This document shows, piece after piece, positions 1 to 9,920 of a DNA stretch of 64,000 nt; the first letter of the stretch is position 1, and every line of letters starts with the position of its first letter. The position numbers and the translations under genes are program-made. The notes under the pieces are model-generated. The model was not told the origin of the DNA and did not search any database. It saw only the letters and a list, made by a program, of their open reading frames with translations. This stretch comes from Dicyema japonicum (taxonomy: Eukaryota; Dicyemida; Rhombozoa; Dicyemidae), in contig RDEW01000041.1 in the NCBI GenBank assembly GCA_011109175.1, positions 467,293-531,292 on the forward strand, given 5' to 3'.

Positions 1-913
1 TCCCTCTTGGAGGAAAATCGTACCGACCAAGTCATCCAAAAGATGTTCACCATGTCGGCTAGTCAGAAGTTGGAAGCGTGGGGTCTCCTGCTCTGGTTGT
101 GGAAATTTCTTCCACCTTGGGTGTGTCAAGCTATCCAAAGCCGCAGTGAGCGCGCTTTGAGTTGGCCATTCATGCCTTTTCCTATTCAGGGGGTTCCCTA
201 TATTTACGCCACTGTTATTTCTCTTGTTAATTATCCATAAACCACTAACTCCGATCCATTCCTGCGCCTCATCTCTGAGCGACGTTCTTTACAGACTATC
301 CCGATAAAGATCCCCTAGGCTGTTTGCCCTGTCACTGCAAAGACCCTTTCCAATACAATCGAACATTCCCTCCGGACTAACGCTAAACAGGATTGGGTGC
401 GAATTCTCAGTGTTGTGCTTCTCACACTGGAATTGATCTAGATGGTCACGAGAAGAAGTCTCTCGCTACCGCCATGAGGACCAACATTCGTTTTTTATGA
501 AAGGCACTCATATCCCCAGTTAAGCATATCTTCAATGTCTGGTCCGAGGATTACTCATGGAAGCAGGCCGGTATCACTGGGAGGACTTAGACATTTCTCT
601 CCTTGCAAATCTCTCTTCTCTAATGGCGTGTAACACCCTTGTCAAGAATATTCTACACTCCCTCCCTAAATTCTCTACTTACAAGGACGCAGGTCCTGAG
701 CCGTACCTATCAGTTTTCCCTATCTTCCATGTTCTCTCAGCGGAGTCTAGACGATTCTCTATGCGGAAATCATTTGAATATATGTTAGTGTCAATAACCA
801 ACATCGCCGTTCCTGTTTGTTTTCGGGGACATTTCGAGACCGACGTCTGGTTCAACGCAATTCCTAATGGATATTTTGGTTTGAAAAAGTATATCCGAAG
901 TATTGATATTTAA
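1..913 (+). pseudogene. Block A, U1: gutted RLE retrotransposon (R4 family)
   Basis: Translated pieces match the R1 element at 1,381-4,307. Bases 85-175 encode a PHD-like piece (CSGCGNFFHLGCVKLSKAA). Bases 250-430 encode the pre-RT region (LRLISERRS, then IPIKIP). From about 515 the reading jumps to the post-RT region (HIFNVWSEDYSWKQAG, then NLSSLMACNTLVKNILHS), and 557-913 ends with FNAIPNG. The catalytic RT core, the Cys/His cluster and the RLE domain are all missing, so this is an internally deleted relic with frameshifts and stops. Related copies lie at 30,391 and 60,265. Family assignment is secure from co-linear motifs; activity is excluded. Confidence 0.75.
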
Positions 914-1065
914 AGATAAGGCACTTTTATACATCTGATCCCAATTGGGTACAAAAATCTTTAAAAATGAGAGAAATGTTAGCGATAAGGAATATTTTTG
1001 AAGTTGAAAATCTCTATCAATAATAGCACAGGCAGTGCCAGAATATCGAATAATAATAGTAATAA

Positions 1066-1218
1066 TGTCTGACAGAAGAGAAAGTCAATCTTTATTAAAA
1101 TTAAAACTCAAAATTGGTTTCAAAAAAGTCAAAGCTGAGTGTATAGAAAACTTTTGGTCAGTGCCTAGATGTTATGACTTGGGTCACATAGCGAGATTTG
1201 TAGAAATTGAGTGAAATT
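1066..1218 (+). pseudogene. Short gag-like relic
   Basis: A 50-codon reading starts at ATG 1,066 and ends at TGA near 1,216. Its end reads SVPRCYDLGHIARF, which resembles a gag zinc knuckle (C-x2-C-x4-H) with cysteines lost. The following bases (about 1,230-1,320), shared with 31,090-31,190, read in another frame as a Cys/His-containing stretch ending in DHSK. This is probably ORF1 debris of an APE LINE. It is short and degenerate, so the call is tentative. Confidence 0.3.
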
Positions 1219-1380
1219 CCTGATTTTCCCACGTTCTCATTGGAAAGCGGAATGTAAAACTAATTGTCTAAAAACTAAAGACCACTCAAAATAATTTGGG
1301 TTGCCAAAAGGCAATTATAACCAAACAATAGATTTTTTTAAATTAAATATTTATTTATTTATTAATTTAAACAATAGAAG

Positions 1381-2766
1381 TCAGGTAGTTGCCGCCCTCA
1401 CCGCGTGGCTGTTCCCTCTCAAAATTGCAAGCGAAATTCGCTCAAATAGCCAGCGGCGTTCGCGGAGATCTCCAGTGCATGAGGTGATCCGGTTTCCAAG
1501 ACGTCCGAAAAACTCGAGTGTAGAGGGGGAGTAGGATCCGGAAGTCTCCATAGCAAGGGGAACAAATTTGACATCATCGTGAAGGTCGACGTATTTAACG
1601 AGTTTGGCCTTCTCCGCCTTTACGGATGCTGAACAGGCCCTTGTAGCACTCTCGTGAAGATTTTTCTGGGCGAACGTGTCTGTACATGTCACATCCCAAA
1701 CCAGTGGTTTCCCGGCCTCAAATGGAAATATGGTCATCCCGTCCGGTCGTTTCCCGTCACTTCTGCATAACCCGACCGGTTCAAGAATGGCCGAGTATCC
1801 AGCAGCATCCATAGCTCGCCTGACAATTTCATTCAGAGCCTTGTGCCTTGGGGATCTGCCAGCGCTCCTCCTGCAGGCGAGAGGGTGCAGGCCATAGCAG
1901 TCTATCAGGATGCCACATCGGCACGGGTGAGGTACACATACTTTTAGTCCCAGCCGCAGAGAGATACCAGTTCTAACGCATTCATCATCCAGAAAAGTGC
2001 CCAAAGCTCCATTGGGGATGGCGTTTAGCCAAGCTCCGCTCTCAGGGGAAGCCCCCGAAAGCAAACAAGCGCGTCGGTGCTGATTGGCAGATTCTAGTAG
2101 GAGTCCAAATGATTTCCAGCATAATAAGTTGTCCAGGTTTCGCTGGCGATCTTGGGAAGGAGGCAGGGGGAGGTTGGTGGCATTCCAGGCTTCTCGTGCG
2201 TGGATTATCTCTTGGTCAGTTGAGAATTCGGGTGGGGAGTGTAGAATCCTCCTGACCAAAGGTTCGCAGGCCGTGAGTGATGATAAATGAGCGGGAAGTG
2301 AGACGTCCAAAGTTCGACGGATTCCAAGACCCCCGAATCTAACTGGGAGTGTAGCCTGCATCCATGTATCATCGTCGAATCGGACATTAAATATTTGCTC
2401 CGTCGAGCTGAGGAGAGACAAATCAAAATTCTCGAGCAGCTCCAGTTGAGAATAATATGGAGCTGTCCTTAGTAGATAGGAGATTCTCTGGATGTTGAGA
2501 CTTCTTTTCAATAGGAATAGTGCTGTGTGCAAGTCCAGCAGCTGTAATCTTTCCAGCGAATCGCATAGGAGTCGTTTTTTGTCAAGGAGGACATGCTTCA
2601 TCGCATTACTAGTGATCGGGGATCCAAGAAAAATCAATTCATTTTCAGGGGTCGAAATCCCACCGGGAAACAAGGAGTAAAATTTTTGAACAATTGAAGA
2701 GAAGTCATCGTCAGCAAGACCACAGTTTGTTATTTCACATTTCGTTATATTCAACTGAAGACCCAC
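1381..2766 (-). CDS. R1 C-terminal part: thumb, Cys/His cluster and restriction-like endonuclease
   Basis: 461 codons, in frame from GLQLNITKCEI, the segment that normally follows motif C. Residues 282-298 form a Cys/His cluster (CRCG, then C290, H294, C298), followed by GRSPRHKALN. The RLE core is R-P-D-G at 340-343 (near 1,740), then W-D-V-T at 357-360, matching the PD...D pattern of PD-(D/E)xK endonucleases in R2/R4/NeSL-type elements. The ORF ends in ILRGNSHAVRAATT. The cluster and endonuclease are thought to bind and nick target DNA. No internal stop is seen. The ATG at 2,766 is only the first in this frame; the real start is in the 4,307 frame. Confidence 0.85.
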   Translation of the reverse strand: MGLQLNITKCEITNCGLADDDFSSIVQKFYSLFPGGISTPENELIFLGSPITSNAMKHVLLDKKRLLCDSLERLQLLDLHTALFLLKRSLNIQRISYLLRTAPYYSQLELLENFDLSLLSSTEQIFNVRFDDDTWMQATLPVRFGGLGIRRTLDVSLPAHLSSLTACEPLVRRILHSPPEFSTDQEIIHAREAWNATNLPLPPSQDRQRNLDNLLCWKSFGLLLESANQHRRACLLSGASPESGAWLNAIPNGALGTFLDDECVRTGISLRLGLKVCVPHPCRCGILIDCYGLHPLACRRSAGRSPRHKALNEIVRRAMDAAGYSAILEPVGLCRSDGKRPDGMTIFPFEAGKPLVWDVTCTDTFAQKNLHESATRACSASVKAEKAKLVKYVDLHDDVKFVPLAMETSGSYSPSTLEFFGRLGNRITSCTGDLRERRWLFERISLAILRGNSHAVRAATT

Positions 2767-4307
2767 CTCGGACAGCGCGGGGTGAGTACTTCTAAGTCCT
2801 GGAAGACCGTTTCCGGGGGACCTCCTAAGACAGCGTCATCGAGGTACCAGATGTTGAGTGGGCATCTAGAGAGCTTCGTGATCCTCTCAATGCCGAGGGA
2901 GAACAGCAGTGGTCCGAGGGGGTCGCCCTGTTGAACACCTGAGGACGATGGAACTATGAAATCCCCGTGCAATAGTGATGAAGGTTTTCCGTATGAATAA
3001 TTGACCAGTTCAAATATGTACGGACATCTTTCCTTGCAGGCCTCCAGAATGCAGTCTCTTCTTAAGCTGTTAAAAGCGTTCTTGATGTCCAGTTTTACCA
3101 TAATGTGCCTTTTAAAGTCTTGAATGCTGCTGTTCCTGAATCTTCTGACGGAGTGAACGGCTGCCTCACATCCAAGACGAACTCCGACTCCAACTTGACT
3201 GGGAAGTAAGGATTTTGACAAGATTGACGTAGAAAATCTGGAAGCAATCTTGGCTGCTAGTCTTCTGAAAGTGAATCCGACCGCGATCGGGCGGATTCCA
3301 CCTCCCTTCTTGTCGACGGCAATCAGACTAGCCGAAAACAAGATATGACGTATCAAATCAGGCAAATGTCCAGATAATATCCTGTTCATAAGAGAAGTGA
3401 GTGAGTATGAAAGACGACTTGCTTGGTCTCCAATAGTCGGTGAAATAAGGTCTTTAAGATGGCCGGGCCTTAAGCCATCGAGACCTCCACAGCTACTTGG
3501 TGCAAAGTTCCATAACGCCGTGATGACATCCTCAGGCGACGTGGTCAAAGGGGTCGCTTCTGATGGGGGCGAGCAATGGCGTAGGTCATTCGGAGAGGGT
3601 GGATGTTTCCCCAATAGCGTCTTGTAAGTATCAATGGTTGGATTGCGTGGTCCATCTGAGAGTGAGAGGGCCTTCAATGCGGATCGGGTTCCTCCTTCAA
3701 GCAACTTCGATCGTACGGTCTTTCTTAGGCGAAGAATCTCCGTTTCCCGAGTTGAACTCCGAGTCTCAGTTGAACGGATGCAGAAGGACGTGAGGTCCGT
3801 AAAGTGAGTTCCATCCATAAATGCGCGGATGTTGTTCTTCATCTCAATCGAGAGAGACTCCTTCCCATTGCGATCTCTAGAGGAGCCAAGAGCGAAAGGA
3901 GCAAAATTAAACAAACGTATCCAGTCGTTTATAGAGTCGGAGCGGAGTGCATCGTCGATTGCTTTGGTTAAGGCTTCGGCAGCTAGGGGGCGGGCTGCTT
4001 TAGGGATCTTCACCGGGATACTCCTCGATGACCGGCGTTCATTGATAATTTTGAGCAGCGAATCTGGATCCAAATTGGAAAGGTTTGCCCCGGAGGTACA
4101 TGCACTCGCGTGACCATTAGGAAACCCCGAACCAATTCCAAGGCACGAGCGGCAGTGCCATACCCCAAGAGCACGGATAGAGGCCTGAGAGAGCTTCAAA
4201 CACCCGAGGTGAAAGAAGACTCCACAGGCAGAACAAGAAATTCCAAACTTTCTCAAATTGCTCATGTTGCAGGCAGAGCAATTAGACGATGACTTTTCGA
4301 GTAACAT
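2751..4307 (-). CDS. R1 N-terminal part: PHD-type finger plus reverse transcriptase
   Basis: 518 codons from ATG at 4,307. Residues 10-55 form a C4HC3 PHD-type finger: C10, C13, C25, C28, H33, C36, C52, C55. A linker follows (about 60-240), then the RT: GGLDGLRPGHLKDL, then GGIRPIAVGFTFRRLAAK, motif A VKLDIKNAFNSLRRD, motif B GVQQGDPLGPLLFSL, and motif C WYLDDA with YLDD at residues 488-491 (near 2,846). All catalytic aspartates are present. The frame closes soon after motif C, and the thumb and endonuclease continue in another frame (2,766-1,381). The switch lies at a run of four C's near 2,785-2,790, where one missing base would explain it, so it could be a real mutation or a sequencing error. 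R2-clade elements usually carry C2H2 or Myb-like N-terminal domains, so the PHD-type finger is notable. Confidence 0.85.
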   Translation of the reverse strand: MLLEKSSSNCSACNMSNLRKFGISCSACGVFFHLGCLKLSQASIRALGVWHCRSCLGIGSGFPNGHASACTSGANLSNLDPDSLLKIINERRSSRSIPVKIPKAARPLAAEALTKAIDDALRSDSINDWIRLFNFAPFALGSSRDRNGKESLSIEMKNNIRAFMDGTHFTDLTSFCIRSTETRSSTRETEILRLRKTVRSKLLEGGTRSALKALSLSDGPRNPTIDTYKTLLGKHPPSPNDLRHCSPPSEATPLTTSPEDVITALWNFAPSSCGGLDGLRPGHLKDLISPTIGDQASRLSYSLTSLMNRILSGHLPDLIRHILFSASLIAVDKKGGGIRPIAVGFTFRRLAAKIASRFSTSILSKSLLPSQVGVGVRLGCEAAVHSVRRFRNSSIQDFKRHIMVKLDIKNAFNSLRRDCILEACKERCPYIFELVNYSYGKPSSLLHGDFIVPSSSGVQQGDPLGPLLFSLGIERITKLSRCPLNIWYLDDAVLGGPPETVFQDLEVLTPRCPRWVFS

Positions 4308-4320
4308 TCCACTGAATCAA

Positions 4321-4453
4321 CAATAGGCGAAAATCAAGAATAGGGGAATAATCTCAATAGGCGAAAATCAAGAATAGGAGAATAGTCTCAATAGGCGAAA
4401 ATAGTCAATAAGAGAAAGTCAAAAATAGGAAAATAATCACAATAGGCGAAAAC
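4321..4453. repeat. 5' tandem repeats of R1, about 34-bp period
   Basis: The start caataggcgaaaat recurs at about 4,321, 4,355, 4,389 and 4,439. The first two repeats are nearly identical (34 bp), the third is longer and diverged, and the last is partial. They lie just upstream of the R1 start codon (minus strand), inside the R1 insertion and absent from U2 and U3, so they belong to the element. Tandem repeats in retrotransposon 5' UTRs often vary in number between copies and can carry promoter activity; the promoter role here is inference. Confidence 0.75.
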
Positions 4454-4486
4454 AACAACACACAACGACAACACGTTTTTTTTTTT

Positions 4487-5975
4487 TGAATGGTAACAGT
4501 GATAGAAAATCTTCTTAATTGTTCCACTTTTATCATGATTATTCGAAACATGAAATTTCCAGTATGAACTTAATTGTTCCACTTTTGTCCTAATTATAGT
4601 TCGGAGAGAGAGTTTTTGTTTAGTATTAAAATGGTTGATACAGAAAACTCAAAAGACTTCAGTCATTTTCAACCACTTGTCATTTGCGACACAATATGCA
4701 CTCAATCTAATAATAAATCAGTCCAGTTGTCACATGAAGGAAGCCAGTCCATGTTGTACTATGAGTGCAGAGATGTAACCGCGTAAATAATTCATAGGTA
4801 TTGTTTAAAAACCAGAATGGGTGGAATGCCCATGTCAGAATCTTATTGATTATTTGAGTTCATGTTGACTTAGTCTTATTAATGAAGTTATTCTTGTTGC
4901 TTGAAGTGCTTATTGCTGTGATCACGAGGTAGTCAATGTTTTACATTTTTAGTTCAGAAGATATTATACACAATTATGGACGTTATAAAACAGTGGGAGT
5001 TATCGAATTGTGCATACAATTTAGATTTTGTCTTTTTCGTTTTTTATTCAAACATTCATGAAAAATATCAACACGCTCATTAAGGAATTTGTCGAGGATC
5101 ATGAATGTCATGCATCCTCTAATTAAGAGTCAAGTCTTGGAGAATTTTGTGGTATCTTTTAGGTGACCTTGTTTTACGTACGTGCTAGATGCAAACAGAG
5201 TAAATGCCATGTTGTTTGTTTAATTGTGAGGATTGATCTTATTCTAGACTTCTTTTTACATTTTCCTGAAAATGATATCATTTTGCAAGATTAATTGCTA
5301 TTTCCAGTTTTTTTAATATTGAAAATCTAAGAAAGTCAAGGGAAATTCGACCCCTGCTTCGGAATAGTGGTTTGGTTGCTTATATATTGTATGTCCGTGT
5401 GATTATGTTAGAGACTATGTCTATGACGATTATTGGTCGGACAAATCAGTGACTCTACGAAGACAATCAATTGGTTTCATAATTACTTTTTGAGGATTTT
5501 AATTTTTGTCTTCAACGTCCTGGCAGACATGTGCATATTTAATATCGCGGAATTTATGGATTTCCGAAAAACGGTTGAGAAACACTGTTTTATTGAAACA
5601 TTCTCAGATACATTAAGTAGGTGAGTCTCGATTATTTTTGTTAGCCTTTATTTATCTCTGATGATGAATCAGTTTTTCACTATAAAATCATATCTTCTAT
5701 TTGAAAATGTTTGTTCAACAAACAACGCAGATTCATCACAGCAAAAAATATTAGGTTGGTTAAATATTCAATTTGATTGGATTCCTCAATAAATTTTGTT
5801 GAAGAGTTTTACGACGCTGATAATCTTGAATAATTTACCATGGCTCTTTTTGAATCTACTAACAATTTATTTGAAAATCTGAAAATTTCATGATCTCTTC
5901 ACCAATAATGCACAAAATTTCTTTACTTGCTTTCAGCCTCAAAAAATTAGTCTGTTATTTTTGATATATAATTTT
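4487..5975 (+). repeat. Block B, U1: unassigned repeat with ORF relics
   Basis: Shared with 31,200-32,800 and 60,599-61,984. Two coding-like pieces lie on the plus strand. At 4,630-4,786 a reading starts MVDTENSKDFSHF and reaches a Cys pair, clearest in U2 as YFKCRICNR. At 5,433-5,624 a piece contains SDSTKTINWFHNYF and ends DTLSR directly before GTGAGT, a good splice donor. A zinc ribbon followed by a TKTINWF-type helix loosely recalls ISXO2/Merlin transposases, but no DDE residues could be located. The rest is AT-rich and non-coding. Function unknown. Confidence 0.5.
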
Positions 5976-8130
5976 TGTGAATTTTCCAGATTTTTTCGAA
6001 ATTTCAAAAATAACATTATCGGATTAATTAATGACGCAAAAAGTTACAAAAGTGAAAAGCAACCCAGCAAAGTCGGCCTACACAACACTTCCCGTCCTCC
6101 GGGAACTACAAATATCTACTCATTCACAGTTGAGAACAAGACACTGTGCAGAGCTATAGAATTTGAAATAGATAGAAATGGCTATAATAGCGATCAACTA
6201 AGAGCACCTAATTTTGAGAACGAAACCCAATAATGGAAACCTGACGAATTCCAACCGATTCCACTATGAGATACTCAGGCACCCTTGTTGTACTGATGTC
6301 AGTCATGTCAAACTACAAGCTCGATAAGAATCGCCAATATATTGTATCTCCACAATGAGTCAAGATCTATGCGGATGAGTCACAGAAGCCCTGGTATCTT
6401 CCATCTCGAATTCTACAAAAAATCTGATAAGACAACCTTTATGGAAACCGTGGACAATATCTGTCCATTGAACTGGAAAACCACAAATTCAGAGAAATAA
6501 CTTCGAGGTCATCAGAAATTGTAATGAAGAACCTACCCTTTTAGGTGGAATACAGTGACCTCCTGGACTACCTTTTAGAGATAGCCCCATCCACTACGAA
6601 GATTTGTTCAGAAGAGTGCATACGTTGCCAATGGCCAAGGCGTCAATCGGGCACAAACAGGAGGCCACATAGCAAATCCGTGAGGCTTTTTTACGGAAGA
6701 AACATGGTCACTTGAAATATGGATTCGGTAAGACCGTTGATTTGTTATGACTACCAAAAAATCGGGCACTTTGCGTACCAATGCAAAAATTGTTTCCGCT
6801 GTGCAGGAGAACACGACATCTCCGAATGCAGGCGGATCTTGCGTCGAAAACAAATGTGTCAATTGTGGATTTTCTAAAACACGGAGAAAGATATGGAAGA
6901 TGCCCCGTGATAATAGAAGCTAGAAAAAAAACTTAATACTCGCAGCAATAAAACGGAACCAAGACAGAAGAAAAAGACCAAAGTTGAATGCAACAAGGAA
7001 ACACCGCTGAAAATAAACACGGTCTCAAAGTCAATGAAACCGAGAGATAAGAATAAACGACCCCCGAAATAGTAGGCACGAGAATCGGTTCGGCAGACCC
7101 GAAATAACATGCCTGAAGATATCTTCAAGAAGTTAGAAGATATAATCTCAAGATTAAAAAGGTTTTGACTTTACAATGGAAAGCATCATGAGCTAACACC
7201 CTGAAAAAGAGGCGCCCAAGACCCAATGGCGACTGACGATACTGAAAATTATGCTGAGATAGCATTACATCGGATGAGCTCAACCGTTTTTCTCACCTTG
7301 GTGGATTCATGCTTTAGTTTTTCCTTGTATCACCGCTACTATCACCCTATGTGGAGAGACCAAGAACAATGCGGGATATTGGTAGTGACCATTTTCTACA
7401 GGAACTGGTCTTGAATTTAGTACCAGATGTCATTCACACATCAAATGAAAAGACTACAGGAATTACCTCACAAGGAACCTAAAAAAGTGGACGGAGGAAC
7501 CCATTTCAACAAATGAAATCAAAAATACGAACCGCGATCTTACAAACATCATAGGGACATATTTGCAACTATATGCTAAGAAGAATTCTCGAATGCACAC
7601 CGTAAGAAATTTATCCACATTTCACCTATAACCTTGGAACAGATTAAAGAAAAAAAATCGACTGAGAACTAGCTTAAGAAGATACGTTGACCGGATGAAC
7701 CACATGGCGCTACGGATCGGCTCAAATAACCAAAAGAACCATCGTATGCTGGCAGTAAGTACGGAAACCTTCCTTTTCATTTCACGAAGATAATCCTACC
7801 GAGGTTATTACATGGATGCGAGGCGTGGTACCTATCCACGAAGAAAGAAAGGATATTATCACTACTGGCGAAGTCTAAAAGATCAGCCATAAAGTTAGCC
7901 CTGGGCAGAAGACTACGCGACGTCCTGAGTACTGAAAAAGACGGAAGTCTTGCCCCAGTGAAGCAAATTGTGAAAAACAGGATTTGTAGATTCCTACGTA
8001 AGAAAGCACATTAATTATGGAGATGGGGGACGTCAAAATACCAGGCCGCAAAGCGACTATTTAAAACCCCTATATCTAACTCCTAATCCGGGAAGTTTGT
8101 CGAGATTTATTTGTTATTGACCAGCCTCGA
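5976..8130 (+). mobile_element. L1-U1: internally deleted APE-type LINE
   Basis: Degraded LINE in the plus orientation. It holds gag/ORF1 debris (about 6,030-6,640), a double zinc knuckle (CKNCFRCAGEHDISEC, about 6,780-6,830), the end of the AP endonuclease (MRDIGSDHFLQELVLNL, about 7,370-7,420), the post-endonuclease linker (WTEEPISTNEIKNTN, about 7,490-7,530), and then directly the RT thumb and C-terminus (TKIILPRLLHGCEAWY, about 7,785-7,835). The RT palm with its YxDD motif is absent, and the same junction appears in L2-U1, L1-U2 and L2-U2. There are many stops and frameshifts. This copy lacks the roughly 430-bp left flank present at 17,116 and 35,537. It is followed at fixed spacing by a Z relic. 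Confidence 0.75.
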
Positions 8131-8139
8131 TGGACTTTT

Positions 8140-9920
8140 AGATCATCTAAGAATTGTGATATTTGAAAGAGTTTGTCAAAAGAATTTTGATTGTTTATAT
8201 CAATGTTAATAAGATTTTAGAAACAAATTGGTGTTTTGTTCACATCAGAAAACATTTGGATTTGAAAAAAGTCAGTCTAGCAGAAATAATGAATTAGTCC
8301 AAGTATGAAATTAATTGCCATCAAGTGAGGAAACGTATTGTTAATAATTTATTAAAAGGAAGATTAGTTAACTTGAAGACTTCATTCGTGACGATTAATG
8401 TAATCCTAAAATCTTAAAAATAACAACATTGTAGTTTGTTCTAAAAATCGCAGCATAGAAATGGATCTCTTCCATATTGGAGTTTAAACATACATTCTCA
8501 ATTTTCTGAATAATGTCATGTGGAATCATCATTTCCATAAATATATTTGCTACTTTAAAAATAAAGATTAACGATAGTCGGTAGTTAAATTGGCACATTC
8601 CCACATAACCCAAAGCCAAATACGCTCATCCGTGTTCACATTTAATAAATTTATATTTGACATCAATGACCTTCGAAATAGAAAATTAGACTACCGAGTA
8701 AAATAATGGATATTGAAATTTGCTTGATGCGGATTATCTTTTATAAATTGGTAAATATTATTTAGAATATATTCTTTTGGACTCAAATCACCGAAATCGA
8801 AATTTACAAATGTAGGCAAAATATGATTCGGATCCCCCAATATAAAAGTCATGCAACTCCGGATAAAATATTGCCCGTCAAAAAGAGTTGATTTAAGTCA
8901 GGATTCCTTTCAATGAAACACCGATTTTACAATAAATCTTCTATTACTCCACACGTCGCCAGTAAACCTCTTGCTTTTGGATATTTAGCTAGAGTTGCCA
9001 CAATTTTGATGATTCTAATGGTGATATAATGACCTGAAATTCCATCTATCTGAACTCTTTTAAAAGCATTGTGAATTTGAGGAATTCCATCCAAATCAAC
9101 AAACAAATCCACGTTTTTTTCATTTTCGTCTAAATAAATATATGTTGAATGCCTAAAAGATATCTCAACACATTGAATAAGCCAGAAGTCATGCAGTTGC
9201 ATTTTTCAAGAAATTTAAAGCAATACAAGGATTATTTTTTCATTAATTTTAAACTTTGACAAGTCCGGAATAGCCTAGATAAGTCAAAAAGTTTATGTTA
9301 TATCTTTCATAATTTCACTTTCGTAGCTGTACCAAAAACACATTTTTTTAAGCATGTATGAGAATGAAGGTATCTAAAAAATTTTAAAAATTTCAAACGA
9401 AAACTAAAGTCTCCCATGGTTTTACAAACTTTAATATGCTTACACAATCAGTAATTTTCTAAAAATTTGAAATTACAGTACATTTTCATCATCATCAAAA
9501 GGTCGGTAAGGATGAACCACGTTAAGAAAAGTATCATAAATCATGCTAAGAATAGAATCAACACATACCAACGATTAAAGTAAGAAATTTCATAGTCTTG
9601 GGTGATCTCAATAAGAATAGTCCTGGAGTAATAAAATTCGCTTACATGATATTATCTGAAATCACAAACTCTGTCTCATATAACTGGTCGAAAAACTGAA
9701 CTAATATTTTTAAATACTTTAAAAATCGACTTAATATTTTATTTCTAAATTTTTTATTTCCATTGCACATTACATAAATGACTTTATACAATTGTTTTTC
9801 ATCTCCTAAATCTAAGACAGATCTGAGTAAGTTGTTTACAAGTGATTCTTTATCATTCTATAATATATCATAAAATTTACCGATTCGTTTATATCCACAC
9901 TCAAATTTGTAATTCGATTT
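8140..9920 (-). pseudogene. Z1-U1: 3' half of ZYG11-like LRR/armadillo relic
   Basis: Minus strand. The remaining parts are ARM-like sequence (about 9,600-9,900), an exon with IYLDENEKNVDLFVDLDGI and TLAKYPKARGLLATCGVI (8,927-9,202), and the C-terminus (about 8,690-8,395) containing NVNTDERIWLWVMWECANL and IIQKIENVCLNSNMEE. LRR and then ARM repeats with a terminal W-x-W-x-x-W motif match the layout of ZYG11/ZER1, substrate receptors of CUL2 E3 ligases in animals; this is an inference from motif order. The LRR half is missing because sequence R2 begins at about 9,921; part of it is found inverted at 12,616-13,173. Frameshifts between the pieces show that it is dead. Confidence 0.55.
9815..9920. 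repeat. Inverted-repeat arm, left of R2
   Basis: About 100 bp (agatctgagtaagttgttta onward through ccgattcgtttatatccaca) reappears reverse-complemented at about 13,075-13,173 with few differences. The arms flank R2 plus an inverted piece of Z, so a roughly 3.3-kb segment lies inside an inverted repeat. The duplicated bases are Z coding sequence (ESLVNNLLRSVLDLGDEK region), not transposon ends. Confidence 0.8.

Larger units (their letters stand above)
1335..4486 (-). mobile_element. R1: near-complete RLE-type non-LTR retrotransposon
   Basis: Minus-strand insertion private to U1. Its limits come from comparison with uninterrupted sequence at 31,190-31,230 and 60,599-60,640. The left flank aaacaatagatt (about 1,323-1,334) and the right flank gaatggtaacagtgatag (from about 4,487) are almost contiguous there. 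Read on the minus strand it has a 5' region with about 34-bp tandem repeats (4,321-4,453), one coding region split by a frameshift (4,307-1,381), a 3' UTR of about 45 bp, and an A-run at the 3' end. Roughly 12 bp of target appear lost and no clear target-site duplication is seen. It is visibly GC-richer than its surroundings. Enzymes of this class cut the target with the RLE domain and prime reverse transcription on the nick. Confidence 0.8.

Noticed and set aside
1335-1380. Target-site duplication of R1 (aaacaatag at 1,323 and 1,371)
   Set aside because: The second aaacaatag lies inside the 3' end of the element beside its stop codon, and the right flank lacks it; the empty site shows a small deletion instead.
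3397-4292. Plus-strand ORFs of 60-94 codons across R1
   Set aside because: They are shadows of the 518-codon minus-strand frame and share its GC-rich codon pattern.
4321-4453. CRISPR-like array
   Set aside because: Period and repeats are irregular, there are no distinct spacers or cas genes, and the DNA is eukaryotic; it is a minisatellite in the R1 5' region.
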